From Pestalotiopsis fici W106-1 (taxonomy: Eukaryota; Ascomycota; Sordariomycetes; Amphisphaeriales; Sporocadaceae), in contig NW_006917093.1 of NCBI RefSeq assembly GCF_000516985.1, positions 1,736,001 through 1,800,000 on the forward strand: a stretch of DNA of 64,000 nucleotides, in the 5' to 3' direction. This document shows, one piece after another, positions 1 through 13,300 of the stretch (position 1 is its first letter; each line of letters begins with the position of its first letter). The notes beneath the pieces were generated by a model. That model saw nothing but the letters and a program-made list of their open reading frames with translations, made no database searches and was not told the origin of the DNA. The position numbers and the translations under genes are program-made.

Positions 1-1792
1 GAGCGCCACTCGCAGAGTAGGATGGTAGTGGCGAAATATTGAGATTTATACAAGAACTTTTTGGCGTAGGGGTCAACAATATCGTCATCCGTCAGTGGTT
101 GCCGGTTTTCAAAGTCAGTGACAAGATAGTCTGTATTGCACAGTTCTTGGTCGCTGTCGAGACTCGCCTTCCAATTCCGGAGTCGTTCCTCCAAATGCCG
201 GTGCTCGGCAGCAAAAGATTGTGGCGAGATCTCGCCCCGGCCGCCCTTGGCGAAGAGCAGAGACATATCCACCGTAATCATATTCATAGCCGCAGAATAT
301 AGCTCGAGCTTCAAGCTGTAGTCGCCGGGCTCTCGTGCAATTTGACCTTCGAAGAACTCCAAGGCTGTTGAGAACCAATCTCGCGGTAACCGTGTTTCGA
401 AGCCGCCGAGCATACCGACAAACACATCGAATCGGACATACCACGCAAAGAGTGTGCGGGTAACGTATGACTGCATTACCGTGCTTGGGGTGAATAACGT
501 CGTCATGATCTGCAAGACAGCTTTTTGATGGCCCATCAAACTAACCCAGTCACCAAGATATTCCTGATAGTTGTCAGACACTGCCAAAGCAAAGAGAGCT
601 TGTACCCAGAACCTCTCTCATCATGACGGCTTACCTCGATAGTGGCTAGTTGGAGAATTGTCAGGAGTGTGGCCGTATTTTGTTTCTCCTTCCTTCTGAA
701 AGAAGCCAGTAGCAAAGTGACACTCTTATTGTAGTATTTGAGGAAGTCTTGGATTTGTCCTCGCGGGTTTCCGATAGTATGGTGGTATGCTGCAAAGCCG
801 ACCACTGCATACAGCAGGGCATCGTTCCCTTGACGAACCGCCGTTCCTGGTAGAAAACTCCTGAAGAAATCCTCGGGGTCTACTGACAAGCCGTAATTGT
901 AGTGTGTGATGTTTTCGCAGTAGTAGTCAAGGTAGAAGCGTAGTTCTGTGGGGAGATGAGACCAGTCCAAAGGTCCTGGTTGAATGGACGGATCTGATGC
1001 GCGAAACGGTGCCATGAAACCAACACTCGTCCCGGTAGACAAGGATGGAGATGAGCTCCCTCCGCCGGAAGGTGTCTCGGAGCCATACCTTGCGCTATGC
1101 TTGGGTAATGTCGAGGCTGAAGCAGCGCTTGCTCTCCTATATGATGGATCAATCCGCGGATAGTCGTCATCGGGCTCTTCTTCGTCTATGATCGGCTCTA
1201 GCTTTGTGTCTCGCTCCGATTCGTCCTCGGCATCTCCTGGTGACTGTCCTGGGCTGTCTGTGTGTCCTCCTTCCTTGGCCGAAGCATCAGAGGGCCCCTT
1301 TCCGGTGGAAGCCTCGGGGTAGACGCATTCTCGCTTGCCCTTGCGACATCCTAGAACATCTGGTCAATATACAAATGACAACTCGGAGAGGGATAAAATG
1401 ATCATACTTTCGCAAATAGGATGTGTCTCATCGCACTGGTAGGGCTTAGTCTATGTCAAATTCAAACTGAAATTGCAACTGCTTACCTTGACTCGTCTAC
1501 TTCGGCAGGTGTAGCAGCCGGATCTTGTTCGACGATGCTTGACATGATCCACCCCGGGTGCTGATTTTCTTCGACTTCGTGCGTTTTGAGGTTTTGGAGG
1601 TTGAAACATGATGGGATCTGGAAACCCGGTGACATAACCTAGAGTTTCGTAAGGATTCACCATGGGCATCTCGCCGGCCTCCATTTGAATCTGGCTGTTG
1701 TGAATGTAGGAATGTCCCTCTTGAGAACTGGGACTTGTCTCCTCGCCAGGCCCAGCTCCGCCTGGTAGGTAATGCTGGTAATAGCCATCCAT
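1..1792 (-). CDS. Zn(II)2Cys6 fungal transcription factor, C-terminus cut by window edge
   Basis: Sequence-specific nuclear regulator. I read four exons on the minus strand: 1792-1487, 1435-1408, 1350-635 and 563 to beyond base 1, with introns of 51, 57 and 71 bp and phases that join cleanly. About 537 residues are visible. Splicing reconstructs a canonical zinc cluster, with cysteines near residues 93, 96, 103, 110, 113 and 120 (C-x2-C-x6-C-x6-C-x2-C-x6-C), preceded by the basic stretch HRRTRSG. An acidic linker (EDESERD, IDEEEPDDD) follows, then a helical region resembling the fungal-specific regulatory domain of the Moc3/Fungal_trans_2 type. The start is the first Met of the open exon. The target genes cannot be read from the sequence. 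The very long empty region upstream suggests complex regulation (inference). Family call is firm; the subfamily is not. Confidence 0.88.
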
Positions 1793-4700
1793 CTGGCTGG
1801 CGTGCTAGGAAGTCTATGTTGACTTGGTAGCAGATCGATGTCCAGCCAAGCACCGAATTACTCGGAACTGCCCTCGCTTATGCTCAACCCCTCCAGGCCG
1901 TAGACAGTATAACAGCGACCTTTCGAAGCTAGAAAGTTAATAAGAATATTCTATCAAGTGTCACTGACTTTTGAACACTTGCATTTAGTGACGGGAACGG
2001 AGCTTGGGGGTCACACATACAGGTTGTACAAAAGTAGTTTGGGGGCTCTCGACAATACTACGTCAACCTGGAATGTGTCTTGTCTTTGAGAGAGTATGGA
2101 ACCTTGGTTCAGGCGGTTCCAGCGGGAAGAATGGTCAACCCCTGCTAGGCGTCAAGTCGGAATCTGGCTGGCCAATGACTGTGCATGGACACCACTCTGT
2201 GAGACTCCTGCTGCTTTTCTTGCGTGCAGCAGCTTCAGCTTTATGGGGCCTAACACTCGAAGCTGCACATGTACTGTAGCTTGGAAACTCTAATGATGAG
2301 AAGGGGCGTCGTCTCCTAGTCTCCCCAACAAAGTGATAAAGGAGTAGCAATGGTAATAGATCGGTTTTCTCTGGCCGGAGAGCGAAGTGGCTTGGGAGGA
2401 TCTTCAGTTACCGGGGAACTGGTTAGGTTTTTGACACAAAACCGGCGACGGCGGTGGTGTAAGTCTGGTTGTGCTGTGGGCCAGTCCGGGGGCACAGATT
2501 ATTCGTATATTTTATTTCTCTCCGCAACCAAGCCTTCTTCTGAAGGAGGTCTCCTCGGGGATCTGCTGACGGGATGGGCTGCTATAGCGGGGCTTTCTAG
2601 TTAATACCAGAGGGTGGAGGTTGTGAGGACAAGGTTCCACGACCAGGCCAGATGGTTTGGGGGTGCTCGTGCTTGGGTGGTGGTGTCTGACAGAAAGTCA
2701 CCCTCCTGGTTTCCTGGTTTCCTGGTTCAGAGCAACGAGGAGCGAGTGGGTTCCTGATGGTGAAGGGGTGACGGGCCCGGCCGGAACCACTGTACCCTGC
2801 TGTTTGTTGGCAAGCGTGAGGGGATCGTGTCTTCTTCTTTCTTTTCGATGTAGTAATAAGAAATACTTTCTTTCTCGTAGATGCCCTTGTCGTCGTTTTC
2901 GGATACACGTCTAGCTCACAATGACAGATTGATCTCAATTCCAAAACTCCATTGGTCAAATACTCCAGAATTGTTTCTCGAGAGAACGACAACAGAAATA
3001 GTACTTTCTGTCAATCGTAGTCAATCCGTCGCCATAGAAGGAAAAAAAAAAAAAATCGTTTTCTGGACAGAAAAACGTTTGTCATCCGGGGTGTGGAGAG
3101 TTGTCAAGTGGCGTGGCTTGACGGAACAAGTGCCGGACGATTATTCGTGCTTATGTAGGGCAGTCCCGCTCGTATGCACTATCATCAAGTAAGAAGATGG
3201 CCGTGCTTGTTCAATCTGCGCCGGTCGAAGTGTAGTGTAGGCAGGTAGTAAAGTTGTAGCCAGCCCAGGAACCAATGACCAGGGTGGTTTGACGTTGCTT
3301 GATAGTAGAACCAGATTAGATTGCCGGCCAAAGTGAGTGAGAATAAAGTGAGTAAGTGAACCCCTGCCCGAGAAATCTGACCAAAGCGTGTGAATGAATC
3401 CCTTAAAAAAGACTCCACTTAGATCTATGGCTTTGATGAAACTGTTTGGGACGGGGCGCCGTGGTCGTGGGACGGGTTGTCTCCCACGGGTCGGGAGGTG
3501 GCTGAAGTCACGATCTTGGCTCTGTATACTTGCTTGGGTATTGCCTGGCCAGAGCGTCTGAGAGACAGGCCGGAGTTACGGGGCGCGCAGAATTCTTCCG
3601 ACGAGCAGGCAGGATCTTCTCCTTCTGAGCTGGGTGCCGCTGCAGGGAATAAGAAGCCCTAAAGTTTTGAACTTGCTCAACCAGGAATAGCTGAATGTAA
3701 GTAAGAACAAAATGATGTATGTAGTGATGACCACCCCTCCCAGTGCCTTGGTAGGTGAGCCTGGCTGGCTCAGTTTTCTACCCACGCAAAAATTCCCGGT
3801 ATTATAATAGTGTAAGATTAGAGATATTCCTATCCGGTCCTAAACTGACTTGGTGTTGAGCAAGTCCCGGTCACCAACGGAAACCAGGTCCGCCACAAGT
3901 AGCCCAGCCCAGCCCAGTCTAACCCGGGAGAAGCAGCCACTTCACTGAAGAAACGTTGGCTATGAGGCGGCGCTCAAGCGCTCAGAGACTTTCTGACCGT
4001 ACCAAAGGCGTGATAAGGTCGCGGCAAGCAAGACCAGGGTCCTCATTTGCAAGACCCAGGATTCCAGGACGGTCCTGTGTGGTGGGGAAGTGCCAGACCA
4101 GGGCCCATTGAGCAGGGATTCCAAGAGCTTGCGACCTGCTGCTGGCTGCCACAGCGTTTGATCAGCATTGGCGGTCGGGAGTCGATCTAGTGGAGATGTT
4201 GAGCACGAGATGATCTGAGTCCCAGTGCATACAAGCCGCAGCCGCCGAGGTTGTCTGTCTGCCGGGGCTGGCCAGTGAGAGTGTGAAGCAGTGGGCGTGT
4301 GGATCAGTTTGTGTTAGACGGCTGCTTGCAATAAAGGGTATTGATATGAGGAGAATATAGGTAGCACTTTTGACAAGGTAGCTCAACGCCTTGACCAAAC
4401 GAATAGATTTGATATGTAGTCTCAGTACCTTGTCTGGAATGAGCAGCGGTGATATGAAAGAGACAAGCCAGTACAGGACAGGACAGGAAAGGAAAGGCTG
4501 TTGCGAGGTGACACACACCAAAGCCCATTTAGTTACTCATCTCATTTACACAACGAAAAGAAAAAAGAAGAAAAAGAAACAAACCCCGCAGGATGTAAAT
4601 GCAATATGTTTCTTTGGCAGAGACATTCAGTAGGAAGGATTCTGGCTAACACGGTCAGGGATAATTTCTTAGCTGCAGCAGAAGCCTCCAACAGGCTGGA

Positions 4701-5571
4701 GAACTTGAACGTCTATCAATTGACATTGCCCTGCTAGCTTACCATACCTACCCAGCAAGCCCAGATAGCTGTGGTTGCGAGTACGCGCCGTGGAGCCCTT
4801 GGAAGATTAGGGAGGCATTGACACGTCAAGGGGAGAGAAGAAGGAAAAAAAGGTAGCAGCAATTACAGAAAAACGAAAAAAGAGATGATCGAAATACCAG
4901 GTTATGAGACACACTTTTTTTTAGATGGGATTTTTCTTACCAAACCTCGGGCTTGCTGGGTATTAGTCCCATAATGGTGGGACTGTGCGACGTGACTGAC
5001 GACCGCTGCCGCCATAGTAGTAGATCGATCGTGCCAATGCCAGTAGAGATGTCGCCGTCGCTGGAGCATCAACAGCATTAGCACAAACATCAAGCAGGGT
5101 CGGGGATGAGGATCAGGATCAGGGGCTGACTACATTAGCTGTCCCCATACAATGGGCATCCCGTCCGCGCCGGCGAACTTTGTAATATAGTGACATATGT
5201 ACATAGTATAGAATCAGGCCATGACCCAGTGGATGCCGGGCCCCTGAGCGCCAAGAGGAACCGGATATCGGGTGCAAGGGGGGAAAAAGCCAGTCAGTGC
5301 GGTTCATACATACATGAAAGGTATATACTCTCTACGTACCACTCATTGGTTTATTCCCACGAGGTGAAGTGGGTTTTGTAGTATCGGCCCCAGTGGACAG
5401 TGGGCAGTGGGCACTACCTACACGTAGTGTACCTAGATAGTCATGATGTCTTTCTTGGGTAGTAGCGTAAGGCAAGTGAGTCGCAGTGTAGGCAGACTCT
5501 GGGAAGAGGCTACGGCCAGAACGTGGGCCTTTGAATTGATTGATGATTGAATGACATGATGACGGGTATGT

Positions 5572-5653
5572 ATGGATGGATGGATGGATGGATGGATGGA
5601 TGGATGGATGGATGGATAGATGAATGCACATGCGTGTGTGTGTGTGTGTGTGT
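5572..5653. repeat. Compound microsatellite (ATGG)n then (GT)n
   Basis: About eleven tandem ATGG units (5572-5617) are followed after a short spacer by roughly ten GT units (about 5634-5653). On the minus strand this creates artefactual ORFs with repeated His-Pro-Ser-Ile. No coding role is likely. Confidence 0.95.
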
Positions 5654-7601
5654 ATGTCGAGACTCCAGAGTCCAAGTTCTTTTCGCGTTCCTCGCATGCT
5701 CGGAGGGACGACCTCGACAAGGCAAGGCGTCGTCCGCAACAGGGCAGCCGCAGTGTCAATCCACCAACCATGCTGTCTTTCGATGTGGCCAGCCCACACA
5801 CCGGCAGGAAAGCCGAGAAGGGACTATTAATCGCTGCATGCCGTTCCAGAGGTGGGGGAAAGCTGCGAGAATACATATCCCTGCATGGTGCACTACTAGT
5901 ACACTAATAAGAAGGGGTGCTGCAGTACGTACATAGCAGTAGTAGATGGCGACGGCGCCGCTGACTTTTCGAAAGTGCGCAGATTGGATGGGGGGGATTT
6001 TCTGCAGCCAGAAGGCACAGTATCTTAATTTTCTCAACTGCGTGGGCGCGCGAGCAGCCACAAAAACAGCTGAAGGATCCATGAGTCTAGGTGGGACACG
6101 GTGATAATGGTGATGATGACGATGATGATGATAATGATCACTAATAAGTGAGTGTGTCACAATGATTGAATCCTTCTCTCATTTGCTTGCTGACAGGGAC
6201 GCCTATTACTACGCAGTTGACATTTACATTTGCACGTGGAACCTTGACTTGCGGCTTCCCTTGTTGGTGGCCCTCCCAGGTAGAACAAAAAAAAATCTGT
6301 TCGGCCCTCTCCATGATTTAACCTTAACCATTCCTGGCCAATGACGTGACAGGTCTGGATCCCAAGAAAACCAGCAAATCTTTGCAGCTTGCGGTATAGT
6401 TAAATGTCTCATACGCTGTTACACGGTGTCAGATTGTCAAGTTGTAAAAGTCGAGCCATACCGTCTCATGTTGAGGTAGGCAGGTAGGTAGGAGTGTGTG
6501 AACACAAAACCAAACAGTATGAACAAAATAATGGGTCAGAATCCATTTTAAGGATTGGAAGAAAAAACATTGCATCAATGCATCATATTGTTGTACAAAG
6601 AGAAAAAACCACATTATGGACATCTTTACCTGCCTAACGCATGCAGTTGCTTTTGCGTGCAGAGTGAACAATGTTATACTACATAAATTTTGTTGAGGTA
6701 CCTGCCTGTTAATTTATCTACCCAGCGAGGTAACACAGATGAGCATACGGTACACTTCGTACCCAACCAAGATAAGGCAGTAGAGAGTTATGTCAGGTAG
6801 ACTGGAGGCATGGATCAATTGATATCTGGCAGAAAGATAAGGTAGTATACATACAAATATTGGCCAGTTCCCCTCTCTTCACACCGGCCCCAATAGACCT
6901 GCACAAGGCCCATTACAGATGCAGAGAGGGTTTCGAGTGAACGCGCGCCCAGAACCATCTGACTAAACTTCATGCAGGACAACGAAAATGTCACTCAGTC
7001 ACCCACTCACTCAGTCTCTCATCGATGATGGGCACAGGGCGGCGGCGCCTAGGTAGGTAGGGAATGGGTATTATTTACAGGCACAGCATGTATGGTACCA
7101 ATTGGATTCAGCTATTTACATACCTACCTACCTCAGCTACCTAGCTATGGTATGTACGGTACCATGAGATCGGGCGACAATGCATGCATGCACATACATA
7201 CACACACATACACACACACCTCTACATGCCAGACAATGTTGCAATGAAGTCAGGGAGGGTTGCTATAAATTGCGAGAATGAGATACCGCAACCCCTGGCC
7301 CTGTCTAGACTTGCTGCACCGAAGCATTTCAGCATCCATACATAAACTGGAAAACCTGAGGATAGAAGGAGGTGCTACGAGAAAGATTGCATGCGTAAGA
7401 CTCATGTGCTAGCTAGTAGGGGACGGGGGATACTCGGGAACAGGCACACAGGCATCAATGATACATGGTACACATGTACACCTTGATCTGATAATTGATT
7501 GATTCATCAATGTGGCGTCGTGTAAACTGTACGTACATGATATACGTACCTACATTCATATAGGTAAGTGTGGTTCAATGTTCGCAGGTAGGTAAGTGCG
7601 G

Positions 7602-7640
7602 TGAGGTCAGGTCAGGTCAGTTCAGGTAGACCAGGCAGGT
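7602..7640. repeat. Tandem GGTCA/GGTAG half-site cluster
   Basis: GGTCA occurs three times in direct five-base tandem (gaGGTCAGGTCAGGTCAG), followed by TTCAGGTAG and CAGGCAGGTAC. It may be a small microsatellite or a cluster of factor-binding sites; the sequence alone does not decide. Confidence 0.5.
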
Positions 7641-10244
7641 ACAGTCTGACGCCACACACTTGCCTCCTTCAATGTTACCAGCCATGTGCATTCATTCTCT
7701 TTCTCTCCCTCTCCCTCTTCTCGTTTCTTCCCCCCCTCTCTCTTTTCATTCGCTCGTGTGCATGCTTGGCTTGGGTCCTCTCTGACTCTCTGACCTATCA
7801 CGCGCTCAGCACCGCGGCAGCATTTTCATCCCTCTCATTATTTTGGCAAATACCAGTACATTGAAATATCAATGTCCAGGAGACCCTTGCTTATGTTGCT
7901 TGGAGCCTACATATGTAACAACTAACTAAGTCCGTACATGACGGCCAACTGTTGACATGACACTTGCACAGTATGTACCTTGCATACAATTGCAAAAAAG
8001 TAAGGTTTCGACGTATTTGGACTCAGCATCCTATCCCATCCCAAAGAACCCGCTTTGTCGGAGTTGCTTGCGGCTCCAAGTCTAGCGTTCGGACCGTTCT
8101 CTTTGACTATATCATCGCAATTTCCCGGGCTATGCCTATTCCTCCCGCGCCAACGGAGCACAGACCGAACCAACTATGAGCATCCCAGAAACGTTGCTCG
8201 GGAGCTACTGCGTGAATTGCGCCCATGGACACACGCCGGTCAATTCCCAGGACTGTCTGTTAATTTCTCTTCAGCCGCAGTTGGTGAACCCGACTGTTCC
8301 GCACACATGCGCGCCGCCGCCCACACGCCCTTTCAACAGGAGGAAGGGGAGCTTGTCTTGTCCGCCTGCCTGTCCCAGCATGGGCCCAACGGCCGCCGCC
8401 CATCCCACTTCATTTCGCAACACAGAAACAGGGAAAGTTTCATCAGCACTTGCGCCTTTCTCCCCTCACCACGTACCATCCTAGGATCCCCACTTGCTCT
8501 CTCAGCTCATGCTGCTCCCTACAGACGCAGTACATTAGCCTCATGTGGCGGCGCCAGCATACCTACTACAACTGTGATATGCATTACGGAGACGCTCGGC
8601 GCAGTGTGGTCAGCAATAACTAGCGGAAATTGCTAGGCATGGGCGATGGAGCCTGAATTGGCCGTTGTGAGAGGCGCGAAAATCATTCGTGAGACACGAG
8701 CAGCAGGGAAAGCGATCCACTCCAGAGCTCCGGGGGAGCATAACTGCGGTAATCGTAGATCGCTGACATGCCCCGTCCAAGGAGGGGGGGATTGATGGAC
8801 CCAGCACGGATTGGTCAAATTCAATGAATGGCTGAATGATTGTATGTGGTCTGTAGCTCAGTCCCCGGTACGTACTGTACATACGACAATCCGATCCATA
8901 CATGCGCATCCTCCATGAACGAAACGCTGCTCACTCCCGAGGTTTGATCGTCTTACATCGTCACATCATCTCGAATCTCCAATCTCATACAGTTCGCAAC
9001 AAAACACAATACAACCCAGATGGACTTTTAAAAATACCAGAGCAAGGATCCCGCGACAGCGCACGAAAGCTTATAACGGGGCTCCAAAGGACATCGGACG
9101 AAACCTCAGAATCAGACAAGCCCTCAATGTGCCACCCTACCTAGTTTATTCTTGGAAACGGGCACCCAAGGAGACGGATCACCAAATGGACGACCCCCCT
9201 GCCTGCGTGGGCAACCAGTTTGAACCCCTCCCCCCCTGTTTGTCTGTGTCTGTCCATCTATGGTATTCCGTAATGGTCTGTGCTGCAATTCCGAAAGCGA
9301 AAACGCCGGTGGGTGATTCATAGGCTTTACTTGATGTTGATAGCCTCACTCTGCTATCTACGACAAGGTAGCAGTACCACGGGTTCTCAGGAACCAAGAA
9401 AAGCAAAGAGATTTATTTGCGCATTCTCAATCAAATAAAATGATTATTAATTTCATTCTAGCAGTCACGAACTCAGGACCCGAGCCTCCGAATCGACAAT
9501 GGCCAGCTGAACAAGGAACCCGGGTTTATACTCTTGCTCTACCTGAAATCTCCATCCATGATAAATTCGTTATGCATCAGGCTTGATGAACAACGGACGA
9601 GTTTCCCATACCGGAACTCTATATTAACTCAAATATATCAACAGGCCGGGGGTCAGCAATTGATAGCAATCCCTGCCAAAGCAATACCGGACCGCGCTGG
9701 AGGATCTCCCAGACAATGCAACATCAACGGGCGCTCGCAAGATGCGGAAACGTCAACTTTAAGACAAGGTTCTGCTATATGTCCTGTCGCCTTGACAGCC
9801 GCCTCGACAACGTCAGCTAATAATTAACCTAGATTAATTCTGGGAAAAAGACAGACATTTTTACTCACCAAGCTCAAAAGAGGCTGGATGATGCAACGCT
9901 GTCATGGCCGACTGAAATGAGATGCATTGCGTATCCGCCCAACCCCGACCCAGGCATCGGTGAGAAATTTCCAATCCGTATTATATCGTTTCCTACCAGG
10001 CATATGCAACAAGACTTGTTGGGCACGGAAACTTGCAATTTCTAGTGGAATTGCACCCTGAAAATGATTTATCCACGAAGGCTCATGGTAATCGGACGCA
10101 AGGCCTCAAACTGGAATCAATGGTGTTACGACTGCGTATCACCATTTGCCAATGTCTTATCCAGGACTGGCTCAATTCCGGCTCAATTTCTAAGAGATTG
10201 CCGGCCTTTTGCTAGGTATTCTAGAAGCCGCACTGGCTCCGGGC

Positions 10245-10316
10245 GACACGGCAGAGGCGCACTGATCAGTGCGGCGCCTCTGAGTAAGCGTGTCAGCGCT
10301 GCGCCGCCACACGCTT
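10245..10316. other. Overlapping GC-rich inverted repeats (alternative hairpins)
   Basis: The core palindrome CACTGATCAGTG (10260-10271) is extended outward by CAGAGGCG (from 10252) and its complement ending at 10282, with a small bulge, and then by GACACG (10245-10250) against CGTGTC (10289-10294). The right arm AAGCGTGT (10286-10293) is also perfectly complementary to ACACGCTT (10309-10316). The two hairpins are therefore mutually exclusive. There is no gene within several kb on either side. Function unknown. Confidence 0.6.
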
Positions 10317-13300
10317 GATTGGCTTGCCATGGGGGTTTACCAGAAAAAAAAAATCACGATCATATCCCCAATATCCAATATCCCTGGCGCTCGGTGATCA
10401 CATGTCAAAAACACAACAGCCACCCGTGAAACTCGAATCCGCCAAAATGATGGCATATGCCCTTGGAGATTGGATTGCTACGCAACACGAACAGAACTGG
10501 GTTGTTATTGAGTAGCTGGAGCCGTTACCATCAGAGGTGGATACGATGCCCAACCTTTTCAGCCTGCAAAAATTCGTCGAAATAGATTTTACGGCTACAC
10601 GGCCGGAGAGGTGGCCCGGCGCAATTCCTCTCTCGGAAACAGCACGGCGCGTCGTCGTCCTCGTCCTACTTTGCGCCAGTCAAGCTAATGAATGTAGACT
10701 TTGGGAGCGGCTCTCCAAAACGAAGCCAAGAAGACGATCATGTCATTTTTTTCTTTTTCCTTTTCCCTCGACTACATTTTCCTCTCAATTCCGTCTTGTC
10801 CCACAGCTAGCAATTGCCCATGGGGCGAGCTAGTGCATATAAGCCACGACACCATAGTCCTAAGCTTGCGACCATCCATCTGTCTCCACCACCGAAAAGG
10901 GCCTGAAAGCTTGAAAGCAGCCGCCGGTCGCCTTGGGCTTCCCGGCCGGTCTTAGCGGGTTTCGTCTGATCACGTCGTTGGCGCGTTGCGAAGCGGCTCT
11001 TACGCGGCGTCCAATTTGTTTAGATTGGACCGGCTGCCAAAAACTGTGACAGCGAACCCACTATCGGTATCCGCAAACAAGACAGCCAAAGAGAACCAGG
11101 AAACGAAAGATACCGAGATCCAGGAAAGGCTGATCCCCTCCCTGTCCACCTTGGACGGCAGCTACCTCATTAGCTCACGGTCGCAAGTGCATCACAGTAA
11201 TAATCAAGAGTCGCATCACGGTGGACATGGTGGGATGGTTCATGTCAGCCAGGCAAGTTGGAGACTGAAGAAATGGCGCGCTAATACGCCTTTCTGTGCC
11301 TGGGACTGCGCCAATTCTTGTGTCCACAACTTGCCAGGTTGCTTCGACCTCGGCCGTTCCAACTCCCAACGGTCTCAAAGTCGCTGATCCCAGTTCATTT
11401 CACTAATGATTGAGCCAAGGGTCCAGTCCTAGTATCGTCAAGTACAACTTCCTTCCAGCCGCCTTCGAGAGCCCGGAGCTTGCCCAGTAAATATGGCCCT
11501 CGAGGTAACATCGTTCGGATATACAATCAACTAGGGTAGGCCAATTACCGAACATGGTAGCAGAATTATCAATCCGTGGCGTTGATACCTCTAGCGTGCT
11601 GCCTGCTGCTCGCACCTTGTGCACTATCATAGTGCCAGTCTCCAGAAATTGTCAAACTTAGCAATAGCTGGAACTGGGGAACCGTACGATCAGGACCACT
11701 ACATCTGCGTTCTCTAGCCACATGCGACTATACTCACGACTGATTGTGGCGGAAATCCATTCTAACCCCTCCGCTAATCAATCTACGAGAGACTTGATGA
11801 CCATTAGAGCTGGGCGCAATCCCGCAGAAGGGGGGAAATTAGGAAGCTTGGCCGTTTTGTTCCATCTACATATGTAAAGTAATCATGGAGACTGACTATC
11901 AAAGGGGAATCAATGAGTTTTGTCGTGGTCGAGTAGCTGGGTATGTAGGCAATGCCTATCTGCAGAGTACAGAACAGTACAACGTTGGCAAATGATTACC
12001 CAAGCTCCACCCAGGCTTCGGCGCCCACGCTTTGCTAAACCTTGTCTCTCTACCTGAAGCAGTGGTGCCTTTCAACGTTGGCCTAATGACTAGGTTGGTT
12101 AGTATTACATATTTTGCCCGGCGTCAACAGACGCCGAGCGGGTTGCTGCGTGCAATCTTTCATTTTGTTTCTTGTTATTCCGTCCCTACCACTCATTACA
12201 CAGTGCCTGCTTCGTACTCGGTCGGTTTTTAAAGCGAGCCCGCAACTGACTCCCGAGATGCCCGATGCCGAAATGCCTTAGGTGGTGTAGTGTCAAACCA
12301 AGACGCCGTCAAACGGTCATGACCTTCGTGTGCCTGACATTAGCTCGAAAGGACGCTCGTGGATGTTTTTTTTTTCTCTTCCCCCTCTACCCGACGGGGC
12401 TCCGACAAGAGGGACAGAAATATCTTGTTTGTTCGGCACTTGCATCAGAAGGTCACATCACCCCCCCTTACCTAGGCCTTTTCTACAGATTTACCCCTTA
12501 CACCTTACATGGTAGGTCGGTAGGTAGTACATGCTTCTCGACAAGTTACGATACTAACAGGTTATGTTGACCATCAGAGCCAAGTACTAGAATGCATTCA
12601 ATGGGTTTGTGGCCCTTGTCAACGTCGATGGAATGACGTCCACTGCCTAGACAGGTTTGATATCGTCGATCAGGTAACGTTTCAAAACCCCCCACCTATC
12701 AGACTCCATACATACGAGGGGGGGTCGATAGGGAGCGGTGGGACATGCGTAGTAGATGCATTCATTCCTTTTCTTTTTCTTTTTTTCTCTACGACTTTGC
12801 AGTTGGTTTCACAGGGCGATATCTCTTGTGTCGTAATCATGTTTCTCGATCACGATAATCTTTTTTTTCCGCATTTGACAAGAGAGTACGGCGACAATTA
12901 TAGCGATGCTAGGCACTACCTACTAGGACATTTTTGGGATGTGGGAATGCTTCAAAAGTCTGGCAGCTATATTTATTCGCAATGGTAAGCCAATAAGACT
13001 AGTTGCCCCAATTGGGCATCTCGACATTGCGCCTTGGGCTATATTCCATTTCGAGGACGCAGAGGGTTTCATTCACTACCACTTTGTCAAACAGCCGTGG
13101 ACAAGATTAGCAGCAATTGCTCCTAAGGCTGATCAGTATTGCCTCTTTGGATGACAAAGTGACGACGACACCTTTGTTGCGCGGGGTCAGCCAATCATGC
13201 CAGATGAATGACATTATTGCATCCCATACCTGGATTACTCAACAGGTAGGTTTGCTGGTGATGGAATAGAGATATCATGGCTGCAATGGGAATTGGATTG

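Noticed and set aside
5332..5876. Minus-strand ORFs with repeated His-Pro-Ser-Ile
   Set aside because: They are translations of the ATGG microsatellite; no other protein-like content.
8055..8636. Plus-strand ORF of 193 codons
   Set aside because: No domain, no hydrophobic or helical pattern, Pro/Ser/His-rich as in chance translation; two overlapping frames are equally open.
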